Assembly (NCBI RefSeq): GCF_034006665.1
Contig: NZ_JAVESI010000001.1
Span: 186,001 to 250,000 of the forward strand
DNA: 64,000 nucleotides
Direction: 5' to 3'
Source: Trichloromonas sp034006665
GTDB lineage: Bacteria > Desulfobacterota > Desulfuromonadia > Desulfuromonadales > Trichloromonadaceae
The notes beneath the pieces were generated by a model. It was not told the origin of the DNA, did no database searches, and was given only the letters and a program-made list of their open reading frames with translations. This document shows, one piece after another, positions 26,434 through 35,732 of the stretch (position 1 is its first letter; each line of letters starts with the position of its first letter). The translations under genes were made by a program, and so were the position numbers.

Positions 26434-26505
26434 AACTTTGACACTCCCTTCCAATGCGCGAAACTTCATCGCCCGGTTCGGCGAAATAGCTTCTCTTTGC
26501 CAGAC

Positions 26506-26533
26506 TTATCGGAATCTCTCGGGGAAGTCTTTA
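26506..26533 (-). promoter_or_regulatory. FliA (sigma28) promoter of flgD
   Basis: On the - strand CCTAAAG and TCCGATAA are arranged with 16 bases between TAAA and the -10 box, the same spacing and -35 bases as before flgF. One mismatch from GCCGATAA. Confidence 0.65.
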
Positions 26534-26568
26534 GGGCTCTTTTCACCTTGCACGAAATTTTCACTCAT

Positions 26569-26601
26569 AAAAAACCCCCATCCGATTTCTCGAACAGGGG
26601 C
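26569..26601 (-). terminator. probable terminator after fliK
   Basis: On the - strand a C-rich arm (GCCCC) and GGGGG close an imperfect stem with an inner CGA-GAAA-TCG tetraloop hairpin, followed by TTTTTT. It begins about 20 bases after the fliK stop and ends upstream of the flgD promoter. Confidence 0.6.
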
Positions 26602-26623
26602 GTCAATCTTGAAGAAAAGACCC

Positions 26624-29197
26624 TCAGACCCGCAGGCTGATACCGCCGGGGCGGGAGTTGGCCGGAGAAGGCGGGGGCGTAACCAGCGGTTCCTCCTCGC
26701 CGGCCGTACGCTCGCCGGAACGTCCGGCAGATCGGGCGGCGAAAAAGGACTGGCGGGATTCCTGAAATGAGCCGCGCCCCCCCTGCCCCGGTGAATCGTA
26801 AGTGACCTGGGCCTCTTCCAGCTTCAAACCCTGCTGTTCAAAAGATTCGCGCAGACGCGGCAAATATTTTTCCAGCACTTCCTGAACCTGCTGGTTCTGG
26901 GCGTGCAACTGAAGCCGCACCCGGTCCCCTTCCACCGTCAGATCGAGCTTGACCTGCCCCAATTCTTCCGGATAGAGGCGCATGGTGAGACGGCTGTGCC
27001 GCTGACCGTCGACCAGAGTCAGACGGCTTGCCACCTGCTGATAGACCTGCTCCTCGGGCACCGGCAAAGTCAAGGGCGTGGCGGCGGCCGGCGTACCGGC
27101 GCCGGCAGAGGCGGCCTGGGGGGTTGCGGCCCCTTGCCCCACGGCGGAAAATACCGGGGAATTCGCCCCATTATCGGCAGAGGCCCGGAAAATTCCCGTT
27201 TCCGCCTGCGCCCCGGGCTCACGGAAGAGCAATTCGACCCCCTCCCCTTTGCCGGCGTCCATCACCGGCAACGATTCCCCTTGCGCGACCGAAACACGAA
27301 CCGCCCCTGGCGCTTCGCCCAAGAGCTGGGCGAAACGGCGATCCGAAGAGGTATCCAGTCGTTGCCCACGAAAATCTTCCCGCAACCTTAACGGCGTCGT
27401 CATTTCCGGCGGAATGACGACGGCCGAAGCCGAAATCGGATCGAAGGTGGGAGTGCTGGGGGAGGATGGGGAACTTTGCACGGCAGGCGATTGCGGCAAA
27501 GCGACCCGCAAGGACTCGATCACTTCCGCCCCGCGCTCACCCATGCGAAAAGTCGGGGGGACAACCGCCTTGTTTCCGGAAGGTTGTGGTTGTAATCCAG
27601 GCATTGCAACTTTTTGAGAATCAGCCCTTTCGCCATTAATCCACTTTTGTGAAAGAACGGGCTCTGTGTCCCCCTCCCCAGGCGCGGCTTCCGTTCTCGA
27701 AGAAATGTGCGGAGCGGCCGACTCCGGATTTGCGACGGCTCGTTTCACGGGAGAATTCGCATCCCCCCCCGTGAAATCGGCAACAGGACGAACCGGATCG
27801 GGAATTGACGCACTTGTCGTCCGTTCAGGAGCAACATTCTCAGGCGCAACGGTCGGGGCGGCGGACTCAACGACCTGAGCCGTCACCCGCCCCGGAGTGG
27901 ACGCAATGTCGACTCCCGGGCGCGACGATGCAACCGAAGGCGCACCCGCCTTATTTATGGCAACAGATTCCGAATCAAGCTCTTCTCCCGAAAACCTTGG
28001 TCGGTCGAGCACCACGGGATTTTCAACAGTCCATTCTGCCTGCATGCCGACTTCTGCCGCCAGAGGATCAACGACAGGACGAGTCAAATCGGGGATTGAC
28101 GCATGTGTCGCCCGTTCAGGTGCAACATTCTCAGGCACAACGGTCGGGGCGGCGAACTCAACGGTCTTTGCCGCCCGCTCCGGAATGGACGCCACATCTT
28201 CGGCTTCCGGCAGCGGCGAAGCGGCCGGAAGCGCCCCCGCCTTATCCATAAGAACGGGCTCTACCCCAGGCTGATCAGCGAACAGAGAAGTTCCCTCACC
28301 AGCTTGTGCCGATGCCAAGTCGATTTCAGGCGTCCTTTCCGAGACTGAGGCAGCACCGTCAGATTTTTCCAAGACTGGAGCAATTGTCGGCGCCTCCGCT
28401 CCTTCGGGGGAAGTCGCGGCAGAGACTGGAACGACGTCCTCTTCCGTCACAAATGAAGAAACCGGGGGAAATTTCCCTTCATCTCTGCCGCCCGCCTCTT
28501 TCAGTGGAGGCGACCCAAGGCTTTGGGCCGAAACTGTGACCGAGTGAATGTCCGCGGAAGACAGATCCACAGCCGAATCTGTGGAAGACGGTAAAATCCG
28601 GTTTCCCTTATTCAAGGCCAGCCCGGGCTTTTGACCCGCCGGGGGTACGGAGGCTGTCTCCAGAACCTCTGAAGAAGAATCGAGAATCGCTTCGGGAACG
28701 CCGGCGAGCAGGTCAGGGGTATCGGAATGGCCAATGCCGGCGGTAGCGGGAGAGGTTAGCGAAGGGCGTGGCAACACCTCCGGCGACGACGCTATCTGCG
28801 TGCCATCAACCAAAGGGCTTTTGGCAGCCTGGGGCGCGGAGGCGAAAAGGGCCTTCGCTTCCACCACTGGACCTGTAGCAGAGAACAAAGGCTGCGATTC
28901 GGCAAGCGGAAGGATTTCAGTTTTCTGGGATACCCGTCCCGGGGTCGCGGGAGTGGATTTATCCCGGGAGGAGGTTCCCTTTTCTGCTGAAAGGGAATTA
29001 TCGCTATTCTGGGGGAAGTCGCCTTCCCGTGAGGAGGATTGATTCTGTGGGGGGGCGGCGGATGTGGTCACCGTCGACGCGAGGGCGTCCTGTTGCTGCC
29101 GCAAGGAGCGGGCAAAACCACCGCCGTCCGACGCGGGAGGGGCGGTCGGGTTCGCCGTAGGCAACAGGCTGTCGAGGGAAACGGGGGGAATTTGCAT
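26624..29197 (-). CDS. fliK: hook-length control protein FliK, long form
   Basis: FliK measures hook length and triggers the FlhB substrate switch. Only the C-terminal domain is well conserved: RLTMRLYPEELGQVKLDLTVEGDRVRLQLHAQNQQVQEVLE (parts RLYPEELGQVKLDL and VRLQLHAQNQQVQ) and then LPRLRESFEQQGL. The remaining roughly 700 residues are a Pro/Ala/Ser-rich, probably extended ruler. Between about residues 320 and 470 a unit of roughly 97 residues is present twice, each with APTVxPENVAPERxTxASIPD. At 857 residues it is about twice the enterobacterial length, in keeping with the long hook protein. Confidence 0.93.
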   Translation of the reverse strand: MQIPPVSLDSLLPTANPTAPPASDGGGFARSLRQQQDALASTVTTSAAPPQNQSSSREGDFPQNSDNSLSAEKGTSSRDKSTPATPGRVSQKTEILPLAESQPLFSATGPVVEAKALFASAPQAAKSPLVDGTQIASSPEVLPRPSLTSPATAGIGHSDTPDLLAGVPEAILDSSSEVLETASVPPAGQKPGLALNKGNRILPSSTDSAVDLSSADIHSVTVSAQSLGSPPLKEAGGRDEGKFPPVSSFVTEEDVVPVSAATSPEGAEAPTIAPVLEKSDGAASVSERTPEIDLASAQAGEGTSLFADQPGVEPVLMDKAGALPAASPLPEAEDVASIPERAAKTVEFAAPTVVPENVAPERATHASIPDLTRPVVDPLAAEVGMQAEWTVENPVVLDRPRFSGEELDSESVAINKAGAPSVASSRPGVDIASTPGRVTAQVVESAAPTVAPENVAPERTTSASIPDPVRPVADFTGGDANSPVKRAVANPESAAPHISSRTEAAPGEGDTEPVLSQKWINGERADSQKVAMPGLQPQPSGNKAVVPPTFRMGERGAEVIESLRVALPQSPAVQSSPSSPSTPTFDPISASAVVIPPEMTTPLRLREDFRGQRLDTSSDRRFAQLLGEAPGAVRVSVAQGESLPVMDAGKGEGVELLFREPGAQAETGIFRASADNGANSPVFSAVGQGAATPQAASAGAGTPAAATPLTLPVPEEQVYQQVASRLTLVDGQRHSRLTMRLYPEELGQVKLDLTVEGDRVRLQLHAQNQQVQEVLEKYLPRLRESFEQQGLKLEEAQVTYDSPGQGGRGSFQESRQSFFAARSAGRSGERTAGEEEPLVTPPPSPANSRPGGISLRV

Positions 29198-29235
29198 ACT
29201 GGCTCACCCTTCACGGAAGAATGGAAGAGCCCGGC

Positions 29236-29751
29236 TTAATCCTTGACGAGGGTGGAATAGGAAGTGCTCAGGAGACGCGCCTGTTCCGGAGGCATGTTTT
29301 CCAGCAGGGCGCCGGCGGCCTTGGCCTTCATACCGGCCAGAATCCGCACCGCCAGTTCCCGTTCGAGCTCGGCGAGAAGAACCGCGCCCTGGGCGGGGTC
29401 CATCTTTTCGTACATCTTGCCGAGCCCCTGGATCCGTTGGGCCTCCACCTCGTCCTTGGCTTCCAGCAGACGACTCAGGTCGTCCCGCGCCTGCTGGAGC
29501 TGGGCTAACTTCTTATCGACCTCGGTCTCCAGGGTCTTTAGTTCTAATTCCCGCAGGGTGAGTTTTTCTTCCCGAGCGGCGAATTCCTGCTGCAACGCCT
29601 CTCGCTCCTCTTGCAGGGAAAAGAGCAGACGGCGCTGTTCCAGGGAATCGATGGCGGGGAGCAGGCTATCCTCGCCGCCGGTGGGCGGCGCTCCGCCAAC
29701 GAGCAGAAGGCCCGTCAAGGTGATCGATAAGAGCAGAAATCCGGGACGCAT
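29236..29751 (-). CDS. MotE-like/MgtE-N-like periplasmic flagellar protein
   Basis: A 171-residue protein with an N-terminal signal or anchor segment, a long coiled coil (about residues 35-110), and a C-terminal MgtE-N-like block (YEKMDPAQGAVLLAEL, ILAGMKAKAAGALLENM, PEQARLLSTSY). Proteins of this design sit between fliJ and fliK in many flagellar operons; in epsilon-proteobacteria the related MotE helps stator function with FliL and MotB-type partners. The general class is clear; the exact role is inferred from neighbours. Confidence 0.8.
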   Translation of the reverse strand: MRPGFLLLSITLTGLLLVGGAPPTGGEDSLLPAIDSLEQRRLLFSLQEEREALQQEFAAREEKLTLRELELKTLETEVDKKLAQLQQARDDLSRLLEAKDEVEAQRIQGLGKMYEKMDPAQGAVLLAELERELAVRILAGMKAKAAGALLENMPPEQARLLSTSYSTLVKD

Positions 29752-29765
29752 GGCCTTACTCCTGA

Positions 29766-30197
29766 CTACTTCCTGAAATTTCGCACGGCGACTTCATCGA
29801 GCTGCACCGCCTCTTTGTGCAGTTCTTCGGCATAGGCTTCACGCAGATGCTTTTCCTTGAGCTTGTCCAGCAGTTGCCGCTCCTGACTGGCGACGCACAG
29901 CGCCTGGCGTCGGCGCTCGACCTCGTCGCGGGCGGCCTCTAAGCGCTCCACCAGCTCCGCCACCTGGCCCATGGCATGGCCGATGTGATTGCTGTAGAGC
30001 GAGAACTCGAAAGCATCCAGCCCCTTGCGCTGCAAATCCTCGAATTCCTCCCGCAGGGCATCCAACTCACGGCGTTTGGCGGTCAATTCCCCGAGCAGGC
30101 GGTTCTCCTGGTCGAGAGCCTCGGCGTGGGCCTGCTGCGCCAGGCTCTCCAGGCGTTCCCGGTAGTCGAGCACGGTTTGCAGCTTGAATTTCGCCAT
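29766..30197 (-). CDS. fliJ: flagellar export chaperone FliJ
   Basis: FliJ is a coiled-coil cytosolic protein that couples the FliI ATPase to the export gate. The 143-residue product is almost entirely two long charged helices, begins MAKFKLQTVLDYRERLE as FliJ proteins do, and follows fliI. AAAGGA eight bases before the ATG at 30197 fixes the start. Unusually, the gap to fliI contains a complete copy of the palindromic repeat inside the operon. Confidence 0.92.
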   Translation of the reverse strand: MAKFKLQTVLDYRERLESLAQQAHAEALDQENRLLGELTAKRRELDALREEFEDLQRKGLDAFEFSLYSNHIGHAMGQVAELVERLEAARDEVERRRQALCVASQERQLLDKLKEKHLREAYAEELHKEAVQLDEVAVRNFRK

Positions 30198-30249
30198 GAC
30201 CAAAATCCTTTACGCCGTGGTGCGAGCTTTCTGGAATCGTTACCTAAGG

Positions 30250-30364
30250 CTGATCAAAAATGCCCAGATGCAAGGCGCCCGAAATCCGAAGAGTGAGGCG
30301 TACCCGTAGGTACGTCGCAGCGATGAGGATGAGGGCAACGCCGCAGATAGGCGTTTTTTATCAG
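30250..30364. repeat. palindromic ~115-bp repeat, copy B
   Basis: This is the same element as copies A and C, here between fliI and fliJ within one transcription unit. Ends CTGATCAAAAATGCCCA and AGGCGTTTTTTATCAG are near-complementary; the inner hairpin is GTACC-cgta-GGTAC. The right end lies four bases from the fliI stop codon. It must be transcribed with the fliI-fliJ message. Confidence 0.9.
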
Positions 30365-30368
30365 CCTT

Positions 30369-31673
30369 TCAGTCGAGGCCCAGTTCCTTGAGCTGGGTGA
30401 GCGTCGTCGGCATATCGAACCATTCCCCCATCTCCTGACGGAGAAAGCGAGTGACCGCATCGATCTTGGCTACCGCCCGATCGATGCGGGGGTTGCTGCC
30501 GGCGACGTAAGCGCCGATGTTGATGAGATCCTCGGCCTCGCGGTAGGTGGCGAGAACCTCCCGCAAAAGACCGCTGCGCTTGAAATGCTGGGGATCGACG
30601 ATGTCGCGCATGACGCGGCTGGCCGAGGCGAGGATGTCGATGGCCGGATAGTGGTTGCGGGCCGCCAGCTGCCGGGAAAGGACGATGTGGCCGTCGAGAA
30701 TGGAGCGCACCGCGTCGGCGATCGGCTCGTTCATGTCGTCGCCGTCGACGAGCACGGTGTAGAGGCCGGTGATGCTGCCACCGGCCTTGAAATTTCCGGC
30801 TCGTTCCAGCAGCTTGGGGAGGGTGGCGAAGACCGAGGGGGTATAACCCTTGGTGGTGGGCGGCTCGCCGACAGCCAGGCCGACTTCGCGCATGGCCATG
30901 GCGAAGCGGGTCGCCGAATCCATCATGAGCAGCACGTTCTTGCCTTGGGCGCAGAAATGCTCGGCGATGGTGGTCGCCACGAAGGCGCCGCGCATGCGCA
31001 ACAGCGGTGACTGGTCGGAAGTGGCGACGACCACCACCGACCGGGCCAGACCCTCGGGCCCTAGGTCGCGCTCGATGAATTCGCCGACCTCGCGACCGCG
31101 CTCGCCGATCAGGGCGATGACGTTGACATCGGCCCGGGCGAAGCGAGCCATGGTGCCGAGGAGAACACTCTTGCCGACCCCAGAACCGGCCATGATGCCC
31201 ATGCGCTGACCGGTGCCGCAGGTCAGCAGGGCGTTGATGGACCGCACCCCAAGATCGAGAGGGGTGGTGATCTTGCGCCGTTCCAGAGGACCGGCGGGGA
31301 GGGCGTAAATGGGCATTTCGTGATCGAGAGGGGGCAGGGGCGGCCCGTCGATAGGCTCGCCCATGGCATCCACCACCCGCCCGAGCAGGCCGTCGCCGAC
31401 CTTCTGGGTGGCGCTGCTGCGGCAGACCTGGATGAGGCTTCCCGGCCCGAGGCCGCGCAGTTCGCCGAGAGGCATGAGTAGCGCCCGGGAATCGCGGAAA
31501 CCGACGACTTCGGCGGGAACCGGCGCGCCGCCGTCCTTGGGCGTGAGCATGCACAGGGTGCCGACCGAGGCGTCGGGACAGTAGCCCTCCACCACCAAGC
31601 CGACGATATTGGTGACCTTGCCCCGCACCCGCATGGGATTGAAGCCTTGCAGCTCACCAACCAGGTTGGTCAT
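30369..31673 (-). CDS. fliI: flagellum-specific ATPase FliI
   Basis: FliI is the F1-beta-like hexameric ATPase that powers and orders export. The 434-residue protein has the Walker A motif GSGVGKSVLLG near residue 165, the RGREVGEFIE block, Walker B VLLMMDSATRFAMA, and the conserved GEPPTTKGYTPSVFATLP. The final region NPRIDRAVAKIDAVTRFLRQ is family-typical. It begins directly after the fliH stop codon. Confidence 0.97.
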   Translation of the reverse strand: MTNLVGELQGFNPMRVRGKVTNIVGLVVEGYCPDASVGTLCMLTPKDGGAPVPAEVVGFRDSRALLMPLGELRGLGPGSLIQVCRSSATQKVGDGLLGRVVDAMGEPIDGPPLPPLDHEMPIYALPAGPLERRKITTPLDLGVRSINALLTCGTGQRMGIMAGSGVGKSVLLGTMARFARADVNVIALIGERGREVGEFIERDLGPEGLARSVVVVATSDQSPLLRMRGAFVATTIAEHFCAQGKNVLLMMDSATRFAMAMREVGLAVGEPPTTKGYTPSVFATLPKLLERAGNFKAGGSITGLYTVLVDGDDMNEPIADAVRSILDGHIVLSRQLAARNHYPAIDILASASRVMRDIVDPQHFKRSGLLREVLATYREAEDLINIGAYVAGSNPRIDRAVAKIDAVTRFLRQEMGEWFDMPTTLTQLKELGLD

Positions 31674-32363
31674 CTAACCCCCTCCGGCGGCGCGCAGAAT
31701 CTTTTCGCGGATCTCGTCCAGCTGGCTTTCGATGGTGGCGTCCACCTGCCCCAGTTCCGACTCAACCAGGCAACCGCCCCGGGCGATGGCCGAGTCTTCC
31801 TCTACGGTCAGATTCTTCAGCCCGCTGATACTCGCCATAAGCAGAGGCTTTTTCTCCATGACCACCGCCATGTCGTCGGGATGCACCTTGATGTGATAGC
31901 TGTCGGCATCGGCGGCGGCCTGCAGGGCCTTGACGATGGTGTGATGGATGATTTCGGGATTGAGAGAGACGGCGCAGGGGATGATCTGTTCGGCAATGGC
32001 CAGAACCAGGCGCAGCATGTCGTCGGAGCTGTTTTTCAGGATCGATTCCCGCAGGCGACTGAGCTCCTCAACCGCCGAAGCGAAGGCCTGAATGGTCGGA
32101 CCGAGGCGTTTTTCCATCTCTTCGGCCCCTTCCCGCTTGCCCCGGGCATAGGCTTCGGCGGCCTGGGCCTCGCTCTCCCGGGACGGACCTGCCGGGGCAT
32201 GAACCCGGGCGCCATCGGCGGCGGCCGCCGGCGCAGCGGCAACGGCCTCGCGGAAAACCGCACCCCCCGGCACCATTCCGCCGTCGCCACCGGCGAAGTC
32301 GGCAAAGACCAGGCGTTGCAGGTCGCTGCACTCGTTCCCTTTGTAAATTCTAGACCAGGACAT
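31674..32363 (-). CDS. fliH: flagellar export ATPase regulator FliH
   Basis: FliH binds FliI and tethers it to the C ring. The 229-residue protein begins MSWSRIYKG, has an Ala-rich N-terminal half, a coiled-coil middle (EAYARGKREGAEEMEKRLG), and the V-type ATPase subunit E-like C-terminal domain (AIAEQIIPCAVSLNPEIIHHTIVKAL in parts, IRVHPDD-like KVHPDDM, DSAIARGGCLVESELGQVDATIESQLDEI in parts). It overlaps the end of fliG by 14 bases and abuts fliI. Confidence 0.93.
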   Translation of the reverse strand: MSWSRIYKGNECSDLQRLVFADFAGGDGGMVPGGAVFREAVAAAPAAAADGARVHAPAGPSRESEAQAAEAYARGKREGAEEMEKRLGPTIQAFASAVEELSRLRESILKNSSDDMLRLVLAIAEQIIPCAVSLNPEIIHHTIVKALQAAADADSYHIKVHPDDMAVVMEKKPLLMASISGLKNLTVEEDSAIARGGCLVESELGQVDATIESQLDEIREKILRAAGGG

Positions 32364-33369
32364 CGGAGACTCCTCTTCCCGGGATGACGACCTTGCCCTC
32401 TTCCTCCAGCTTCAGCGCCACTTGGATGATCTCCTGCTGGGCCGCTTCGACGTCGGCGAGGCGTACCGGCGCCATCGCCGCCATGTCCTCCTTGATCATG
32501 TCCACGGCGCGACTGGAAATGTTGGCGAAAAGCTTGTTGGTGAGCTCCTCGGAGGCGGTTTTAAGGGCCACCACCAAGGTGTCGTTGTTGACTTCGCGAA
32601 GAATCTGCTGCAAGCCCCGGCCGTCGATGTAGACCAGATCGTCGAAGACGAAGAGCCGGCGACGGATGGTCTCCGCCAGTTCCGCGTCGGTCTCCTCGAT
32701 CATGCCGAGGATGACGCGATCCTTTCCTTTCTTCATGCGCCCGAGGATATCGACGACCTTGTCGACGCCGCCGACCTGCTGCTGTTCGCTGTCGACCACG
32801 GCGCCGATCTCCCGGCGCAGGGACTCCTCGATATCGTTGATGACCTCAGGCGAAACTTTGTCGATGCGCGCCATGCGATAGACGATCTCGGCCCGCATCG
32901 CCTCGCTGAAGCCTTCGAGAATCTTGCTGGTATGCTCCGGGGTCTGGGTCGAAAGGATCAGAGCGATGGTCTGGGGATGCTCGTTCTGGAGGATGCCGGC
33001 GACCATACGCGGCTCCATCATGGCGATCGTCTCCAAGGGGCGAAAACTGGCCCCGGCAGCGAGCTGATCCATGAGCGCCGCCCTGCGGTCTTTGTTGGAG
33101 CTGCCGGAGATGGCTTTCTTGACGAACTCGTCGCCGCGCACGAAAAGCCCCGCCAGTTCCTCCTCGGCCTTGAGAAAATGATCCACCACCTGCTTGGCGA
33201 CATCGGCGGGCACATGCTCAATACTCATCATGCAGCGGCTGATCTTGCGCACTTCGCTGTCGTCGAGACGCTCGAAGATGCGCGCGGTCGCCTCCTCGCC
33301 GAGGCAGAAGAGCAACATGGCGGCCCGCTCCACTCCGGACAGACGCGATAAGAGACCCGTTCCCGCCAT
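32350..33369 (-). CDS. fliG: flagellar switch protein FliG
   Basis: FliG transmits stator force to the MS ring. The 339-residue protein has the three armadillo-type domains, with the EHPQTIALIL motif of the middle domain and the torque helix region LFVFDDLVYIDGRGLQQILREV in the C-terminal domain, including the charged residues that contact MotA. Length is as in the family. It starts one base after the fliF stop. Confidence 0.97.
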   Translation of the reverse strand: MAGTGLLSRLSGVERAAMLLFCLGEEATARIFERLDDSEVRKISRCMMSIEHVPADVAKQVVDHFLKAEEELAGLFVRGDEFVKKAISGSSNKDRRAALMDQLAAGASFRPLETIAMMEPRMVAGILQNEHPQTIALILSTQTPEHTSKILEGFSEAMRAEIVYRMARIDKVSPEVINDIEESLRREIGAVVDSEQQQVGGVDKVVDILGRMKKGKDRVILGMIEETDAELAETIRRRLFVFDDLVYIDGRGLQQILREVNNDTLVVALKTASEELTNKLFANISSRAVDMIKEDMAAMAPVRLADVEAAQQEIIQVALKLEEEGKVVIPGRGVSDVLV

Positions 33370-33370
33370 C

Positions 33371-34927
33371 TCAGCCCTCTCTCAACCAGGTCTTGATGAT
33401 CTGGGCGAACGCCCCCTGTTCCTGCAGGGCCAGCTCGCGCAGGCGCTCGGCCGGATCGTTCTGCGGCCGGGGCAGGGCCTCGGTGCGATTGAGCTCGGCC
33501 TCCAGCTCTTCGACGGTCTTCATCGGCGTCACCACCCGGGCGGAGCCCTGCAGGGTGCGCAGCATCGGCCGGGCAAGAAGGAGATAGAGCAGGAGCGCGC
33601 CGACGAGGAGCAGTCCGTACTTGATGAAGGGCATGTACTGGTACAGTCCGGGACCTTCCAGGCTCTCGGTGGAGGCCATCTCGAAGAGGGTGCTCTCGAA
33701 GGGCATGGAACTGACTTCGAGCTTGTCGCCGCGGGTCGCGTCGATGCCCAGGGCGCTGCTCACCATGGCGCGAATCGCCTCCAGTTCCTTGGCATCGCGG
33801 GGAACCGGCGCGGCCTCCGCCTCCCCTTCGCCCGCCGGTGCCGGGCGGTCGGCGACCAGCACCGCCACGGAGAGCTGTTTGACGGTACCGACGGGGAAGA
33901 CCTTGCGGCTGACGACCTTGCTGACCTCGTAGTTGATCGTCTCTTCATTGCGGCTCGATGCACTCATGCCGGTCGCCGGCGCCGCCTCCCCCAGGTTCGA
34001 GGCCACGCCCGGCACCCCGGCAGCGGTGGGCGCGCCGTTCTTTTCCTGGCTGCTCTGCTCGCTGCGCACGGCGGTGCGGTTGGGATCGTAACTCTCCTCG
34101 GTCTGTTCCTGCTGCATGAAATCGACGGCGGCGGTGACCCGCACCACCGAGTTGCCGGCCCCGAGGGCCTGGTCGAGAAGGGACTGGGCGCGACTTTCCA
34201 GACGCCGCTCCAGGGTCTGCTGGTAATCGAGCATGCCCGGGGTCATCGGCCCGGCGATTTCATCAGAGGGGTTGGTGCTGAGAATCTTGCCGCTGGAGTC
34301 GACAACCGTGACATTCTCGGGCTCGATGCCGTCAACACTGCCGGCGACCAGATGGATGATCCCCTGGATCTGGCTCTCCTTGAGCTGACGACCGGCCCCC
34401 AGTTTGAGGATGACCGAGGCGCTGCCGACTTTCTGCTGTTCGCTGAAGAGGCGTTTTTCCGGCAGGGCCAGATGCACCCGCGCCCCTTCCACCGGCGCCA
34501 GGGAGGCGATGGTCCGCGACAGTTCCCCCTGCTGGGCGCGCAGATAGTTGATCTTCTGGGCGAAGTCGGTCATCCCGAAGCTCTGCTGGTCGAAGATCTC
34601 GAAACCGACGCCGCCCCCCCGGGGCAGGCCGGCGCCGGCCAGTTCCAGACGGGTCTCGTAGACCTGGTCGGCGGGAATGTGGATGGCGGTGCCGTTGCTC
34701 TCCAGGCGATAGGGGATCTTCCGTTCCTTGAGCCACGCCACCACCTCGGCGGCATCAGCGCTCTCCATCTGGGCGAAGAGCAGGTGATAGTCGGCCACCC
34801 GCGCCTGGAGGATGATGGCGGCAAAGACCGCCGCGCAGATCAGCGCCACCGCCAGCAGACTCAGTTTGCGGGACGTCGGCCAAGCACCCACCGTGCGCAT
34901 CAGATTTCTATTCGTTGCCACCGCCAT
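33371..34927 (-). CDS. fliF: MS-ring protein FliF
   Basis: FliF forms the membrane MS ring that starts assembly. The 518-residue product has a membrane segment near residues 25-45, the YscJ/FliF ring-building domain (ARVHLALPEKRLFSEQQKVGSASV in parts), a periplasmic loop with low-complexity stretch, a second membrane segment (YGLLLVGALLLYLLLARP) and the C-terminal FliG-binding tail ending in ALQEQGAFAQIIKTWLRE. All are in family order. Confidence 0.97.
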   Translation of the reverse strand: MAVATNRNLMRTVGAWPTSRKLSLLAVALICAAVFAAIILQARVADYHLLFAQMESADAAEVVAWLKERKIPYRLESNGTAIHIPADQVYETRLELAGAGLPRGGGVGFEIFDQQSFGMTDFAQKINYLRAQQGELSRTIASLAPVEGARVHLALPEKRLFSEQQKVGSASVILKLGAGRQLKESQIQGIIHLVAGSVDGIEPENVTVVDSSGKILSTNPSDEIAGPMTPGMLDYQQTLERRLESRAQSLLDQALGAGNSVVRVTAAVDFMQQEQTEESYDPNRTAVRSEQSSQEKNGAPTAAGVPGVASNLGEAAPATGMSASSRNEETINYEVSKVVSRKVFPVGTVKQLSVAVLVADRPAPAGEGEAEAAPVPRDAKELEAIRAMVSSALGIDATRGDKLEVSSMPFESTLFEMASTESLEGPGLYQYMPFIKYGLLLVGALLLYLLLARPMLRTLQGSARVVTPMKTVEELEAELNRTEALPRPQNDPAERLRELALQEQGAFAQIIKTWLREG

Positions 34928-34984
34928 TGCCGAAACCTCTCTTCAACACAATCGAATTATCGACCATCCCTCCGACCCGGGAGA

Positions 34985-35287
34985 TTAGACCTGCATCCGC
35001 ATGATTTCCTGATAGGCCTCAAGCACCTTGTTGCGCATCTGCACCGCCAGTTTCAGCGAGATATCGGCTTTTTCCATGGCGATCATAATCTCGTGCAGAT
35101 TCCGCGATTCACCGGTCTGCAACTGTTCCACCGCCAGATCGGCCTCGGCCTGGGCGCTGTTCACCGAGTCGAGAGCCTCGCCCAGAGCCTTGGCGAAACC
35201 GCCGTTACCCCCCTGCGCCGGAGCGCCGGATGGGGCGGGGGGAGTGGAAATCTGGCGCAGATGGGAGAGCAGGGTAATATCGCTCAT
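34985..35287 (-). CDS. fliE: rod/MS-ring adaptor FliE
   Basis: FliE links the MS ring and the rod. The 100-residue protein has the family pattern: Pro/Gly-rich start, then FAKALGEALDSVNSAQAEAD, and the end MIAMEKADISLKLAVQMRNKVLEAYQEIMRMQV (in parts ISLKLAVQMRNKVLEAYQEI). It follows flgC directly. Confidence 0.96.
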   Translation of the reverse strand: MSDITLLSHLRQISTPPAPSGAPAQGGNGGFAKALGEALDSVNSAQAEADLAVEQLQTGESRNLHEIMIAMEKADISLKLAVQMRNKVLEAYQEIMRMQV

Positions 35288-35290
35288 GGC

Positions 35291-35722
35291 TTACCGTCCT
35301 ATTTCAAGAGCTTTGAGAGCCATCCGCTTGGCCGCCTTGATGGCGGTGACGTTCGCCTCGTAGGCCCGGGTGGCGCTGGTCATGTCGACCATCTCGTCGA
35401 GCAGGTTGACGTTGGGGAGCAGCACCTGACCGGCCTCGTCGGCATCGGGATGGGAGGGATCGTAAATGACTCGGGGGGGAGCGTTGTCGACCTGGATGGC
35501 GGCGACTTCCACGCCCTGCACCCCTCCTTTCAAGCTTTGTTCCAATTTTTTCGCAAAAGGGCTCTCGGTGGAACGAAAGACCACTTCCCGCTTACGATAG
35601 GGACCGCCGTCGGGCGTGCGGGTGGTTTCGATGTTGGCCAGGTTGGAACTGATGGTATTGAGGCGAACCTGTTGCGCCGCCAGCGCCGAGGAACTGATCT
35701 TGAGCGAATCGAAGATGTCCAT
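35291..35722 (-). CDS. flgC: proximal rod protein FlgC
   Basis: FlgC is a proximal rod subunit. The 143-residue protein has the rod N-terminus (ISSSALAAQQVRLNTISSNLANIETT in parts) with GGPYRKREVVF and the C-terminal LPNVNLLDEMVDMTSATRAYEANVTAIKAAKRM (in parts). The order flgB-flgC-fliE is conserved. Confidence 0.97.
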   Translation of the reverse strand: MDIFDSLKISSSALAAQQVRLNTISSNLANIETTRTPDGGPYRKREVVFRSTESPFAKKLEQSLKGGVQGVEVAAIQVDNAPPRVIYDPSHPDADEAGQVLLPNVNLLDEMVDMTSATRAYEANVTAIKAAKRMALKALEIGR

Positions 35723-35732
35723 CTAGTCCTCC

